A stretch of DNA of 58,378 nucleotides from contig JANYDK010000041.1 in the NCBI GenBank assembly GCA_025363655.1, positions 1 through 58,378 of the forward strand, read 5' to 3'. This document shows, one piece after another, positions 27,553 to 37,184 of this stretch. How positions within the stretch are numbered: the stretch's first letter is position 1; every line of letters starts with the position of its first letter. The position numbers and the translations under genes are program-made. The notes under the pieces are model-generated. The model was not told the origin of the DNA. It did no database searches and saw nothing but the letters and a program-made list of their open reading frames with translations. The DNA is from Deltaproteobacteria bacterium (GTDB lineage: Bacteria; Myxococcota_A; Polyangia; Polyangiales; JADJMO01).

Positions 27553-28071
27553 GTGAAGACCTGGCCCTCGCTCGCCCTCGCGCTCTTGCCGCTCGTCGGC
27601 TGTGGCGCGAGTGGCGGCTTGGCCGATGGCGAGGCGAAGGCGCCCTCTGCTGCTTCCGGTGCCCACCTCGCCGCGATGCCCGATTGGCTCGAAGGCGAGT
27701 CGTCGCCCGTGAGCCCCGAGAGCACGAAGCTCGCTCCCGTCGCGGTCATGACGCCGGTGACACCAGAGACGCCAGTGAACCCGAAGACGACGACGATCTC
27801 GCTCGGCGAGCTCGGTGGCCCGCCGAAGAAGACGTACTCGACACGCCTCATCGATCTCGACGTCAAGGACGCCGATCTGCACGACGTGTGTCGGCTTCTC
27901 GCCGAGGTCGGCAAGGTCAACATCGTCGTCGCCGACGACGTGAAGGGCTCGGTGACCTTGAAGCTGAAGCGCGTGCCGTGGGATCGCGCGCTCGAGGTGA
28001 TCTTGCGCGCGAAGGGCTACGCGCAAGAGCGTGACGGCAACATCATCCTCGTCGGCGCGGCGGCGAAGTAG
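27553..28071 (+). CDS. Lipoprotein with a single secretin/TonB short N-terminal (STN) domain
   Basis: A 172-residue protein with a lipoprotein signal (LALALLPLVGC), a Pro/Thr-rich linker of about 75 residues, and a C-terminal domain (about 100-170) of the STN type: LIDLDVKDADLHDVCRLL, VNIVVADDVKGSVTLKLK, PWDRALEVILRAKGYAQ. In PilQ and other secretins this domain sits in the periplasm ahead of the pore-forming part; here nothing follows it. It may bind a secretin or act as an accessory or sensor. No secretin gene is nearby. The GTG start is supported by the signal peptide. Confidence 0.83.
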   Translation: MKTWPSLALALLPLVGCGASGGLADGEAKAPSAASGAHLAAMPDWLEGESSPVSPESTKLAPVAVMTPVTPETPVNPKTTTISLGELGGPPKKTYSTRLIDLDVKDADLHDVCRLLAEVGKVNIVVADDVKGSVTLKLKRVPWDRALEVILRAKGYAQERDGNIILVGAAAK

Positions 28072-28096
28072 ACGAACCCGTCGAATCGAATCGAGC

Positions 28097-28954
<858 letters not shown>

Positions 28955-29247
28955 TCGTGCTCTCCTCGTCCGCGCACTGCGACGCTCGGCGGTATACCTC
29001 GCCCGCGTTCGCCCGTCGTACACGCGGCGCGGCGCGCTTCGAAAGGAAGAGAAGGATGAGACGGACGAGACGCCGACGCCCGGTGTCCCGGCTCGAAAAA
29101 TCCAGTCGGGAGCGTGTCACATCGACGTGGCGCACGGGGCGGGTGCCGTGCAGACTCAATCCACGAATTGACGAGCCGAATCGGGCCCAAGGCTCCACCG
29201 AGGTTCGTGCGTCGCTCACTTTGCAGTCGCTTGCCGGAGGTTGCTCC

Positions 29248-30651
29248 ATGCGCGTGTCGCTCCTTACCTCGACCCTAGCTTCGACGATCTCGTCCCTGAT
29301 CGCGTTGATGTCGCTCTCGAGCCTCGGCTGCTCGGCAGGCAAGACCACCGGCGACGACAGCTTCGACGATCCCGACACCAGCGGCTCCACCGACGACGTC
29401 AGCGGCTTCGATCTCGGCAGCCCCTTCACCGACGTCAGCGGGCGCGACGGCACTCCGTGCACCGGGATCGCGTGCCAACAGGTCGACTGCCCAGGCGGAG
29501 GGTCGACCACGGTCTCGGGCACCGTCTACGCGCCGAACGGCAAGCTGCCGCTCTACAACGTCATCGTCTACGTGCCCAACGGCGAGCTCTCGCCGCTCAA
29601 GGCCGGCGCGCAGTGCGACAAGTGCGGATCGATCGCCTCGGGCTCGCCGATCGTCACCGCGCTCACCGACTACAAGGGCAACTTCACGCTCAGCAACGTA
29701 CCGGTGGGCTCGAACATCCCGCTCGTGATCCAGCTCGGCAAGTGGCGACGCAAGGTGTCGATCCCGACGGTGACGGCGTGCACCGACACCAAGCTCACCG
29801 ATCACAACCTCACGCGCTTGCCGAAGAACCAGAGCGAAGGCGACATGCCGCGCATCGCCGTCACCACCGGCGGCTGCGATCGCTTGAGCTGCATGCTCCC
29901 CAAGGTCGGCATCGACGCCAGTGAGTTCGGCGTCAAAGGCAGCAAGGCGGCCGTGCACTTCTACTCGGCCGGCGGCGCCAGTGGCCCTGCGGGGATGACC
30001 GACGCCAAGCCGTTCTGGAGCAGCACCGCCGAGCTGATGAAGTACGACATCGCGATCTTCTCTTGCGAGTGTTACGAGGCGCCGTCGACGAAGGACGCGA
30101 CCTCGTACAAGGCAGTCACCGACTACCTCGCCGCCGGCGGCCGCATCTTCACCACCGACTTCCAATACACTTGGTACAAATACAGCCCCGATCCGGGCCT
30201 GAAAGCGATCGGCAACATCCCCGGCGGCGCGCCCACGGGGGAGTCTCCGATGATCATCGACAAGAGCTTTCCCAAGGGCAAAGCGCTGGCCGATTGGATG
30301 GGCTACGTCGATCCGACGGCGAGCGGCGGCACGGTCAAGCCCGACTACGTCTTCGACAACATCTACACGATCAACAAAGCATCGGTGCAGCAGTGGATGT
30401 ACTCGGGACCGCCGCACCCTCGCGTCATCACGGTGAACACGCCCGTCGGTAAGCCCGTGGAAGACCAGTGCGGCAAGGCCGTGCACCTCGACGCGCACAT
30501 CAACCAGACCGACAACGTCGACACGACGTACCCCGCGGGTTGCAAGAGCCCGATCCTCCAAGGTGAGGAGGCCTTCGCCTTCTTCTTCTTCGACCTCGCG
30601 TCGTGCATCCAGAAGGAAGACGCCCCGCCGAAGGTGCCGCCGGTCCGGTAA
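29248..30651 (+). CDS. Large Cys-containing surface lipoprotein, 467 aa
   Basis: The ATG at 29248 has GGAGG about 8 nt upstream and gives a lipoprotein signal (SLIALMSLSSLGC). After an Asp/Ser-rich spacer, a Cys-containing segment (CTGIACQQVDCPGG) leads into a carboxypeptidase-regulatory-like beta domain (STTVSGTVYAPNGKLPLYNV) of about 100 residues. The second half (about 240-400) resembles a ThuA/glutamine-amidotransferase-like Rossmann fold: LMKYDIAIFSCECYEAP, then VTDYLAAGGRIFTTDFQYTW. A Cys follows FS at the place of a nucleophile elbow, but the rest of a catalytic triad is not evident. The protein ends with a Cys-containing tail. Function unknown. Confidence 0.78.
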   Translation: MRVSLLTSTLASTISSLIALMSLSSLGCSAGKTTGDDSFDDPDTSGSTDDVSGFDLGSPFTDVSGRDGTPCTGIACQQVDCPGGGSTTVSGTVYAPNGKLPLYNVIVYVPNGELSPLKAGAQCDKCGSIASGSPIVTALTDYKGNFTLSNVPVGSNIPLVIQLGKWRRKVSIPTVTACTDTKLTDHNLTRLPKNQSEGDMPRIAVTTGGCDRLSCMLPKVGIDASEFGVKGSKAAVHFYSAGGASGPAGMTDAKPFWSSTAELMKYDIAIFSCECYEAPSTKDATSYKAVTDYLAAGGRIFTTDFQYTWYKYSPDPGLKAIGNIPGGAPTGESPMIIDKSFPKGKALADWMGYVDPTASGGTVKPDYVFDNIYTINKASVQQWMYSGPPHPRVITVNTPVGKPVEDQCGKAVHLDAHINQTDNVDTTYPAGCKSPILQGEEAFAFFFFDLASCIQKEDAPPKVPPVR

Positions 30652-30704
30652 TTCCCACCGCCGAAGATTGCTGGCGCGACTTTGGCCGCGCTCGGTCACG
30701 CGAG

Positions 30705-30721
30705 GCATAGATTTGCTATGC
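30705..30721. promoter_or_regulatory. Palindrome GCATAG-N5-CTATGC over the kinase-operon promoter
   Basis: A 6-bp inverted repeat with 5-nt spacer ends inside the candidate -10 box TATGCT (30717-30722) and 10 nt before the ATG of the kinase. A protein bound here would block initiation, so it is a plausible operator. Confidence 0.35.
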
Positions 30722-30722
30722 T
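30717..30722 (+). promoter_or_regulatory. TATGCT, candidate -10 box of the kinase-PHP-GST operon
   Basis: It lies 8 nt before the ATG at 30731, with TG one base upstream (TGC-TATGCT) as in extended -10 promoters. No Shine-Dalgarno is seen. Confidence 0.42.
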
Positions 30723-30730
30723 TCTTCCCG

Positions 30731-32548
30731 ATGAGCGAGCCGCGCGATGGCGAGCGGATGGCGCCGGAAGACGCGGCGACCGTCGTCGAGCCCAAACGTG
30801 AGCTCCCGAAAGCCCCGTCGCCGCGCGATCTGCCGCAGGCGCGCGGCGGCCTTCGTGACTCCGCGAACATGCCGAGCCAAGCGAGCGGCACGGGACCGAG
30901 CGGGACCGGCACCGGGACGCACGGTTCGCTCGGCTCTCGCGGCAGCTCGCGCAGCACCTCGGTCCTGACGCCGCGCGAGACGCTGCAGCTGCAGGAAGTG
31001 ACGCGCACGCGGTCGTTTCTTCGCTTTTCAGTCGCGCTCGCTTGCCTCGTCTCGGTCTCGATGGCGCTCTTGCGTGGCGATCCGATCGCCAAGCTCGTCT
31101 TCCTCATTTCGTCGCTCGCGGTCGTCGCCTCGTGCATCTGGCTCGGCTGGCTCATCCGCAAGGACGAGGGCTACACCGTCGAGCGCGCGCTCGTCACCGG
31201 CTTCACCTGCATCTTCGCCGCCTTCGCCGGGATCTACTTCTTCGGCGTCTTCTCTCCGGCGCCGGTGATCATCCCCTTCGGCCTCTGCGTCTTCGGCACC
31301 AGCCTGAGCGATCGCGGGACGCTCGCCGTCTTCCTCACGTGCGCCGGGTTGCAGGCGGGGCTGACGATTCTCCTGATGGCGGACGTCTTGCCCGATCATG
31401 GAATGGTCCGCGGCGAGCTGCTTTCGATCGTGGAAAAAGGCGTGATCCTCGTGATCATCGAGGCCACGTTCTTCGCCACCTTCCTCATCGCGCGCGTCAG
31501 TCGCAACACCACGCTCTACGCGATCGAGCAGCACGACTTCGCGCTTCGTGACATCGCGCAGCGCGAAGCGCTCCTCCGCGAGGCGCGTGGCGAGCTCCGC
31601 GAGGTGCTGCGCGCGGGAGGCGAAGGCCGCTACACCGGGCAGACGCTCGACAACTACACGCTCGGCAAGGTGATTGGTCGCGGCGCGATGGGCGAGGTCT
31701 ACGAGGCGCGGCACGAGCCGACCGGTGAAGAGGCGGCGGTGAAGCTGCTCCTCGAGCACGTCCTCGCGCAAGAAGATCACGTGCAACGCTTCCATCGCGA
31801 GGCGAAGATCGTAGCCGGCCTCAACGTCGCCAACGTGGTGCGTGTGCTCGCGGTCGCCGAACGGGGCGCCGCGATCCCCTACATCGCGATGGAACGGCTC
31901 CACGGAAAAGATCTCAGCGACTACCTCCGCGAGCACAAGCGCATGTCGCTCCATGCCGTCCTCGGGCTCATCCGTCAGGTCGGCGCCGGGCTCGAAGCGG
32001 CGCGCGCGTCGGGCGTGGTGCATCGCGATCTCAAGCCGCGCAACATCTTCCTCGCGCGCTATCCGGAGAAGCGCTCGACGGGCGAGCGCAAGCACGAGCA
32101 GTGGAAAATCCTCGATTTCGGCGTTTCCAAGGTCACCTCGGAGGACGCGACGATGACGCGGAGTCGCATGGTCGGTACGCCTTCGTACATGGCACCGGAG
32201 CAGATCAGCGGCGGCGAGGTCGATCATCGCACCGACCTCTTCGCGCTCGGAGTCATCGCCTATCGGGCGCTCACCGGGCGGCCGGCTTTCTCCGGAGACG
32301 TCGAGTCGGAGATCCTCCACAAGGTGCTGAACGCGATGCCGCCCCCGCCCTCCCGAATCGTCGATCTCCCGCCCGAGATCGACGTCGTGATGGCCATCGC
32401 CATCGCCAAGGCGCCCGCCGATCGCTTCGACGGCGCCGACGAGCTCGCGCAAGCGTTGGAAGCAGCCGCGCGAGGCGTCGTCACCCCGGAGCTGCGAGCG
32501 CGCGCCGCGCAGGTCCTCGCCAAGCATCCCTGGGCCGCGAGCGCGTAG
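30731..32548 (+). CDS. Ser/Thr protein kinase with N-terminal multi-pass membrane domain
   Basis: A 605-residue kinase with an inverted layout. Residues 1-90 are a Ser/Gly/Pro-rich cytoplasmic tail, about 100-265 contain roughly five to six membrane helices (for example VFLISSLAVVASCIWLGWLI, ALVTGFTCIFAAFAGIYFFG), about 265-305 form a coiled coil (AIEQHDFALRDIAQREALLR), and 309-590 are the kinase: GRGAMGEVYEAR, AVKLLLE, HRDLKPRN near 431, DFGVSK, YMAPEQ. All catalytic residues are present. The membrane part resembles the integral sensor parts of histidine kinases and probably senses an envelope signal; the coiled coil would transmit it. The next gene starts 7 bp later, so it heads a four-gene operon. 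Confidence 0.92.
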   Translation: MSEPRDGERMAPEDAATVVEPKRELPKAPSPRDLPQARGGLRDSANMPSQASGTGPSGTGTGTHGSLGSRGSSRSTSVLTPRETLQLQEVTRTRSFLRFSVALACLVSVSMALLRGDPIAKLVFLISSLAVVASCIWLGWLIRKDEGYTVERALVTGFTCIFAAFAGIYFFGVFSPAPVIIPFGLCVFGTSLSDRGTLAVFLTCAGLQAGLTILLMADVLPDHGMVRGELLSIVEKGVILVIIEATFFATFLIARVSRNTTLYAIEQHDFALRDIAQREALLREARGELREVLRAGGEGRYTGQTLDNYTLGKVIGRGAMGEVYEARHEPTGEEAAVKLLLEHVLAQEDHVQRFHREAKIVAGLNVANVVRVLAVAERGAAIPYIAMERLHGKDLSDYLREHKRMSLHAVLGLIRQVGAGLEAARASGVVHRDLKPRNIFLARYPEKRSTGERKHEQWKILDFGVSKVTSEDATMTRSRMVGTPSYMAPEQISGGEVDHRTDLFALGVIAYRALTGRPAFSGDVESEILHKVLNAMPPPPSRIVDLPPEIDVVMAIAIAKAPADRFDGADELAQALEAAARGVVTPELRARAAQVLAKHPWAASA

Positions 32549-32555
32549 AGGCGTC

Positions 32556-33164
32556 ATGCCCTGGTCGGACGAGGCGCGCGTGCTCTCCCATCCGTTCGCC
32601 GCCTACGCGGAGATCGCGAAACGGGACGCACGCCTCGAGGAGCCGCACGTGCTTCGCGCTCGCCTCGCGCGCCTCGCGGTGGTCGTCGGCACCTTCGTCA
32701 CGCTCACCGCCGCGGGACGGATGGTGCCATTCCACTTCCTCAGTCCGTCGCTCGCGTTCGCGTGGATCCCGCTCGTGCAGCTGCTCGTGGTCGCGCTGAT
32801 CGCCCGTATTTTCGCGCGTGAAATGCGTTTTTGCCGAGTCGCCTCGCTCTACCTCGCAGGGCACGGCGGATGGATGGTGCTGCTCCTCGTCGTCGCCGCG
32901 GGATGCATCTTCGCGCCCGATCCGGCGGCGCTCGCGCGACTCGCGTTCGGCAGCGGCATCCTCCCGGCGCTGATCCTCGCCACCTTCGTCTCTGGCGTGC
33001 TCTCGACGTACGCGTGGCTCCGCGTCGGGCTCGGGCTCTCGCGCGGACGCTCGGCGCTCGGCCTGCTCGTCTTCTACGTCGCGCTCACCTCCATCATCGC
33101 CGGCTTCTATCTCGTCACCGGACAGCTCGCACCCCTCTTCTGGGGCCGAGGGCCGACCACGTGA
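32556..33164 (+). CDS. Integral membrane protein, Yip1-like
   Basis: A 202-residue protein with about five membrane helices (near 42-62, 66-88, 100-120, 125-150, 165-188). The N-terminal ARVLSHPFAAYAEIAKRDAR followed by helices recalls the Yip1 domain, but the match is loose. It begins 7 bp after the kinase and its stop overlaps the start of the PHP gene in GTGA, so translation is coupled on both sides. It may serve the same signalling unit as the kinase. No catalytic motif is seen. Confidence 0.78.
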   Translation: MPWSDEARVLSHPFAAYAEIAKRDARLEEPHVLRARLARLAVVVGTFVTLTAAGRMVPFHFLSPSLAFAWIPLVQLLVVALIARIFAREMRFCRVASLYLAGHGGWMVLLLVVAAGCIFAPDPAALARLAFGSGILPALILATFVSGVLSTYAWLRVGLGLSRGRSALGLLVFYVALTSIIAGFYLVTGQLAPLFWGRGPTT

Positions 33165-34093
33165 TCTCGCGTCCATTCCTCGTCGCGCTGATCTTGCTCG
33201 TCCTCGGGCTCGGTATCGGCGCCTTGCGTGATCCGGTGCCGGCGCGCCCACCTGTTTTTCGCGCCGGTTTTCGTGTGCTCGAGGCCGATCTGCACGCGCA
33301 CACCACGTTCAGCGACGGCGTGCTCTCGCCCTTCGACGTCGTCGTGGCGGCGCGGCGTGCGGGCCTCGATGCCGTCGCCATCACCGAGCACAACCAGGTG
33401 TTTCCTGCGCAGCTCGCGCGCGCGTTCGGGCGCTTCATCGGCGGGCCGACGGTGATCGTAGGTGAAGAGGTCACGAGCTCGCGCTTCCACATGCTCGCGT
33501 ATGGGATCGAGCATCGCGTGCCGCCTTCGCGTGATGCGGCTGCCGTCATCGACGCCGTGCACGCGCAAGGAGGCCTCGCCTTCGCCGCCCACCCTGCCCT
33601 CGTCTTCCAGCCCTCGCTCCTGCCGGTGCGCGGCCTCCTCGATGGTAGTGAGGTGATCCATCCGTTGATGTATGCGAGCGACAGCCGCGCGCCGGGCTTT
33701 CGTTGGGACGAGATGCGCGACTACTACCTCGACGGTCGCAAGCTCGGACAGCGGCTGACGGCGATTGCGTCCTCCGACTCGCATGCGTTCGCGCTCCTCG
33801 GGCTCTGCCGGACGTTCGTCTTCGCGCGGGGTGATGGTGAGGCGGCGATCCTCGAAGCGCTGCACGACGGACGGACCGTGGTCTTCGATCGCGACGGTCA
33901 CGCGTATGGCGACGCCTCGCTCATCGCCGCGCTCGAACGCGAGCCGCTTCCGGCGAAGGTCGCCCAGCGGGCCTACGCCTCGCGCGATCCGGTCGATTGG
34001 ATCGGCCGCGCCTGTGGCCTCTTCGGCGCTCTCGGCATCTGTCTCTTGCGCGCCCGACCTCGGGAGCGGAAAGAGATCTCCGCCCATGCTTGA
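33161..34093 (+). CDS. PHP-domain metal-dependent phosphoesterase, membrane-anchored
   Basis: A 310-residue protein with a PHP (polymerase and histidinol phosphatase) domain. Metal-binding motifs are DLHAHTTFSDG (near residue 44), ITEHNQ, AFAAHPAL and ASSDSHAF. One hydrophobic helix lies at the N-terminus (FLVALILLVLGLGIGAL) and another near residue 288 (GRACGLFGALGICLL), so the catalytic part is probably anchored and faces the periplasm. PHP proteins hydrolyse phosphoesters, and small ones such as YciV/RNase AM act on nucleotides or RNA ends; the substrate here is open. The GTG start overlaps the preceding stop (GTGA), and the end overlaps the GST gene by 8 bp. Confidence 0.9.
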   Translation: MISRPFLVALILLVLGLGIGALRDPVPARPPVFRAGFRVLEADLHAHTTFSDGVLSPFDVVVAARRAGLDAVAITEHNQVFPAQLARAFGRFIGGPTVIVGEEVTSSRFHMLAYGIEHRVPPSRDAAAVIDAVHAQGGLAFAAHPALVFQPSLLPVRGLLDGSEVIHPLMYASDSRAPGFRWDEMRDYYLDGRKLGQRLTAIASSDSHAFALLGLCRTFVFARGDGEAAILEALHDGRTVVFDRDGHAYGDASLIAALEREPLPAKVAQRAYASRDPVDWIGRACGLFGALGICLLRARPRERKEISAHA

Positions 34094-34775
34094 GCTCCAC
34101 TATTGGCCGACGCCGAACGGCTGGAAAATCACCATTTTCCTCGAAGAAACCGGCCTTCCCTACCAACTCGTGCCTGTCGACATCGGCCGCGGAGAGCAGT
34201 TCGCGCCGTCGTTTCTCGCCATCAGCCCGAACAATCGGATGCCGGCGATCGTCGACCCCGAGCCGGCCGACGGGGGACCGCCCATCTCCGTCTTCGAGTC
34301 GGCGGCGATCCTCACCTACCTCGCCGAGAAGACGGGCAAGCTGATGCCGAGCGACGTACGTGGTCGCACGCTCGTGCAAGAGTGGCTCGTCTGGCAGGTC
34401 GCCAACCTCGGGCCCGTCTCCGGACAAGCGGGACACTTCATTCTCTACGCACCCGAGAAATTCCCCTACGCCATCGATCGCTTCCGCAACGAGACACATC
34501 GCCTCTACGGCGTGATGAACGCGCGCCTGGCGAGTCACGCATTTCTCGCGGGCGACTATTCGATCGCCGACATCGCCTGCTGGCCTTGGCTGACGCAGGC
34601 GCAGCGCTATGGGCACGATCTCGCCGCCGAATTTCCCCACCTCTCACGATGGTTCGAAGAGATCGGCGCGCGCCCAGCGGTGCAGAAGGGCAAAGCCGTC
34701 GGTCGCGAGCTGGTACGCAAGGGGCCGCTCGACGAAGAGAGCCGCAAGCATCTGTTCGGACAGAGGGCCCGCTGA
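34086..34775 (+). CDS. Glutathione S-transferase, YfcG/YghU-type (nu class)
   Basis: A 229-residue GST-fold protein. The N-terminal thioredoxin-like half has the nu-class signature HYWPTPNGWKITIFLEETG, with Thr/Asn in place of a catalytic Tyr or Cys, and NNRMPAIVDP (cis-Pro) and FESAAILTYLAEKTG for glutathione contact. The C-terminal helical half contains GPVSGQAGHFILYAP and YSIADIACWPWL. E. coli YfcG is a glutathione-dependent disulfide-bond reductase, so a thiol or disulfide role is expected. The start lies inside the PHP gene (8-bp overlap), so it is the last member of the kinase operon. Confidence 0.93.
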   Translation: MLELHYWPTPNGWKITIFLEETGLPYQLVPVDIGRGEQFAPSFLAISPNNRMPAIVDPEPADGGPPISVFESAAILTYLAEKTGKLMPSDVRGRTLVQEWLVWQVANLGPVSGQAGHFILYAPEKFPYAIDRFRNETHRLYGVMNARLASHAFLAGDYSIADIACWPWLTQAQRYGHDLAAEFPHLSRWFEEIGARPAVQKGKAVGRELVRKGPLDEESRKHLFGQRAR

Positions 34776-34833
34776 TTCCGAGGATCCCGACATCGACCCG
34801 ACGCGCGCGCCAGATCACCGTTCCGAGCGCTTC

Positions 34834-36036
34834 CTAGATCACGCCGAGCTTCTTGCCGCAGCGTGTGAAGGCGTCGATGGCGCGGTCGATTTGCTCGTGC
34901 GTGTGTTGGGCCGAGAGCTGGACGCGGATGCGCGCTTCGCCTTTGGGGACCACCGGGAAGAAGAAGCCGATGACGTAGATGCCCTCTCCTAGCAGCGCCG
35001 CCGACAGCTCTTGCGAGAGGCGCGCGTCGCCGAGCATGACGGGGACGATCGGGTGGATGCCCGGCTTGAGCGTGAAGCCCGCCTTGCTCATGCCTTCGCG
35101 AAAGCGCGCGGCGTTTTCCATCACGCGATCGCGGAGCTCGGTCGAGCGACCGAGGAGCTCGAGGACGGCGAGCGAGGCGCCGGCGATCGCCGGGGGTATC
35201 GAGTTGGAGAAGAGGTACGGACGCGAACGCTGACGGAGGAGCTCGACGATCTCGCGTTTGCCGGTGGTGAAGCCGCCCGCCGCGCCGCCGAGGGCCTTGC
35301 CCAGCGTCGAGGTCATGACGTCGATGCGCGTCTGTACGCCGCAGTGCTCGGGCGTGCCGCGGCCGGTCTTGCCGATGAACCCGCTCGCGTGCGAGTCGTC
35401 GACCATCACCATCGCGCTGTATTTCTCGGCCAAATCGCAGATCTTGTCGAGCTTGGCGAGGTAGCCGTCCATCGAGAAGACGCCGTCGGTGGCGATCATG
35501 CGGAGGCGCTTGCCGGCGGTGGCGACGAGGGCCTTCTCGAGCGCTTCGAGATCACCGTTGGGATAGCGGTGGCGCTCGGCTTTGCACAAACGAATGCCGT
35601 CGATGATCGAGGCGTGGTTGAGCGCGTCGGAGATGATCGCGTCTTCTTCGCCGAGGAGCGTCTCGAAGAGCCCGCCGTTGGCGTCGAAGCACGAGCTGTA
35701 GAGGATGGTGTCTTCGGTGCCGAAGAAGGTGGAGATCTTCGCTTCGAGCTGCTTGTGGATGTCTTGGGTGCCGCAGATGAAGCGCACCGAGCTCATGCCG
35801 AAGCCGTGCGAATCGATGGCCGCGTGCGCGCCAGCGATGACCTCGGGGTGTGACGAGAGGCCGAGGTAATTGTTCGCGCAGAAGTTGAGGACCGGCTTCC
35901 TCTCCGGGCTGCCCTGCAGCTGGACCTGCACCTCGGCCGCTTGCGGCGAGACGATCAGGCGCTCGGTCTTGAAGAGACCGGCCTCGCGAATTTCCTGCAG
36001 CGTCGCGGCGTAGACGTCCTTGGCGCGGGTGAACAT
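34834..36036 (-). CDS. kbl: Glycine C-acetyltransferase (2-amino-3-ketobutyrate CoA ligase)
   Basis: A PLP enzyme that cleaves 2-amino-3-ketobutyrate with CoA into glycine and acetyl-CoA, the second step of threonine catabolism. It has 400 residues, against 398 in E. coli Kbl. Typical stretches are [49 protein letters not shown] and the PLP Lys in [14 protein letters not shown]. The ATG read from 36036 is supported by homologous length and by a TAGAGT box 8 nt upstream. It is divergent from the threonine dehydrogenase gene with 115 bp between, which places the two consecutive enzymes of the pathway side by side. Confidence 0.96.
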   Translation of the reverse strand: MFTRAKDVYAATLQEIREAGLFKTERLIVSPQAAEVQVQLQGSPERKPVLNFCANNYLGLSSHPEVIAGAHAAIDSHGFGMSSVRFICGTQDIHKQLEAKISTFFGTEDTILYSSCFDANGGLFETLLGEEDAIISDALNHASIIDGIRLCKAERHRYPNGDLEALEKALVATAGKRLRMIATDGVFSMDGYLAKLDKICDLAEKYSAMVMVDDSHASGFIGKTGRGTPEHCGVQTRIDVMTSTLGKALGGAAGGFTTGKREIVELLRQRSRPYLFSNSIPPAIAGASLAVLELLGRSTELRDRVMENAARFREGMSKAGFTLKPGIHPIVPVMLGDARLSQELSAALLGEGIYVIGFFFPVVPKGEARIRVQLSAQHTHEQIDRAIDAFTRCGKKLGVI

Positions 36037-36044
36037 GGCGGCGG

Positions 36045-36050
36045 ACTCTA
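36045..36050 (-). promoter_or_regulatory. TAGAGT, candidate -10 box of kbl
   Basis: On the minus strand it lies 8 nt before the ATG of kbl; no Shine-Dalgarno is present. Confidence 0.42.
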
Positions 36051-36137
36051 GCAAATGTTCTCCACGATCGCGCCACGTGACCTCATGGCGCAGCGCAGCA
36101 GCCGACTTCGCACATGCTTCCCCGAATCGAGTTGTTG

Positions 36138-36143
36138 TACCGT
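36138..36143 (+). promoter_or_regulatory. TACCGT, candidate -10 box of tdh
   Basis: It lies 8 nt before the ATG at 36152, mirroring the same arrangement in front of divergent kbl. Confidence 0.42.
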
Positions 36144-36151
36144 GCCGCGTC

Positions 36152-37168
36152 ATGTCGAAGCCCGTCGTGCTCATCACCGGCGCCAACGGAGAAATCGGGC
36201 GCTCGCTCCTCAAGCGGCTCCACACCGACGGGCGCTACCGCGTCGTCACGGTCGACCTGACGCCGCTGCCCGAGTCGTACCGAGGCTTCTGCCTCGAGAC
36301 GTACGCCGGCAACATCATGGACCGCTATCTCCTCGATCAGATCGCGGCGCACCATGAAATCGAGGTCGTTTTTCACCTCGCGGCGCTCCTCTCGACGCGG
36401 GGCGAGCGCGACCCGGATCTCGCGCACCAGGTCAACGTCGAGGGCACGCTCCACCTCCTGCGGATGGCGCAGAACCAGTCGGGCCGGCTCGGGCGCGCGG
36501 TGCGCTTCCTCTTTCCCAGCTCCATCGCCGTCTACGGGCTACCGAACGTCGAAGAAAAGAAGAAGGCCGGTCGCGTCGTCGAGGAAGAGTGGTGCGTGCC
36601 GATCACGATGTACGGCTGCAACAAGCTCTACTGCGAGCACCTCGGTCGTTACTTCACGAACCACTTCCGTCAGCTCGGCGCCCTCAGTGACGTTTCACGC
36701 TTGGATTTTCGAGCTCTTCGCTTCCCCGGCCTCATCTCGGCGGAGACGGTGCCGACCGGCGGGACGAGCGACTTCGGTCCCGAGATGATCCACGCCGCGG
36801 CGCAGAAGCTCCCCTACTCCTGCTTCGTCGGCCCGGAGGCGCAGATTCCCTTCATGACCATGAACGACGCCACGCGCTCGCTCCTCATGCTCCTCGAAGC
36901 GAAGAAAGAGGCGCTCACCTCGACGGTCTACAACGTCAGCGGCTTCTCGGTGTCGGCGCAGCAAATCGCCGATCGCGTTCGAATGGCTTTTCCCGACGCC
37001 AAGATCGACTGGAAGCTCGACGAGGTGCGCGCGCGCATCGTCGACTCCTGGCCCGAGGACATCGACGACGGCCGCGCGCGCCGCGACTGGGGATGGAAGC
37101 CGACCTTCGAATTCGAGCGTGCCTTCGACGAGTACCTCCTGCCGACGATTCGGCAGCGGTACGCCTGA
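36152..37168 (+). CDS. tdh: L-threonine 3-dehydrogenase, SDR type
   Basis: An extended short-chain dehydrogenase of 338 residues that oxidises threonine to 2-amino-3-ketobutyrate with NAD+. The NAD site is [13 protein letters not shown], and the catalytic YxxxK is [11 protein letters not shown] after FPSSIAVYG. The SDR-type TDH signature is visible in [20 protein letters not shown], where the well-known homologues read RYPGLIS followed by a Gly-Gly-Thr-Thr loop. It is unrelated to the zinc-dependent Tdh of E. coli. Its position opposite kbl confirms the pathway. Only 16 bp follow before the TssM-like gene, so the catabolic enzyme heads a longer transcript with apparently unrelated genes. Confidence 0.92.
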   Translation: MSKPVVLITGANGEIGRSLLKRLHTDGRYRVVTVDLTPLPESYRGFCLETYAGNIMDRYLLDQIAAHHEIEVVFHLAALLSTRGERDPDLAHQVNVEGTLHLLRMAQNQSGRLGRAVRFLFPSSIAVYGLPNVEEKKKAGRVVEEEWCVPITMYGCNKLYCEHLGRYFTNHFRQLGALSDVSRLDFRALRFPGLISAETVPTGGTSDFGPEMIHAAAQKLPYSCFVGPEAQIPFMTMNDATRSLLMLLEAKKEALTSTVYNVSGFSVSAQQIADRVRMAFPDAKIDWKLDEVRARIVDSWPEDIDDGRARRDWGWKPTFEFERAFDEYLLPTIRQRYA

Positions 37169-37184
37169 GCGAGAGCGTAGACCG

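Noticed and set aside
29275-31161. 628-codon minus-strand ORF
   Set aside because: It crosses two good plus-strand genes and their intergenic promoter; composition is Arg/Val/Asp-rich without motifs.
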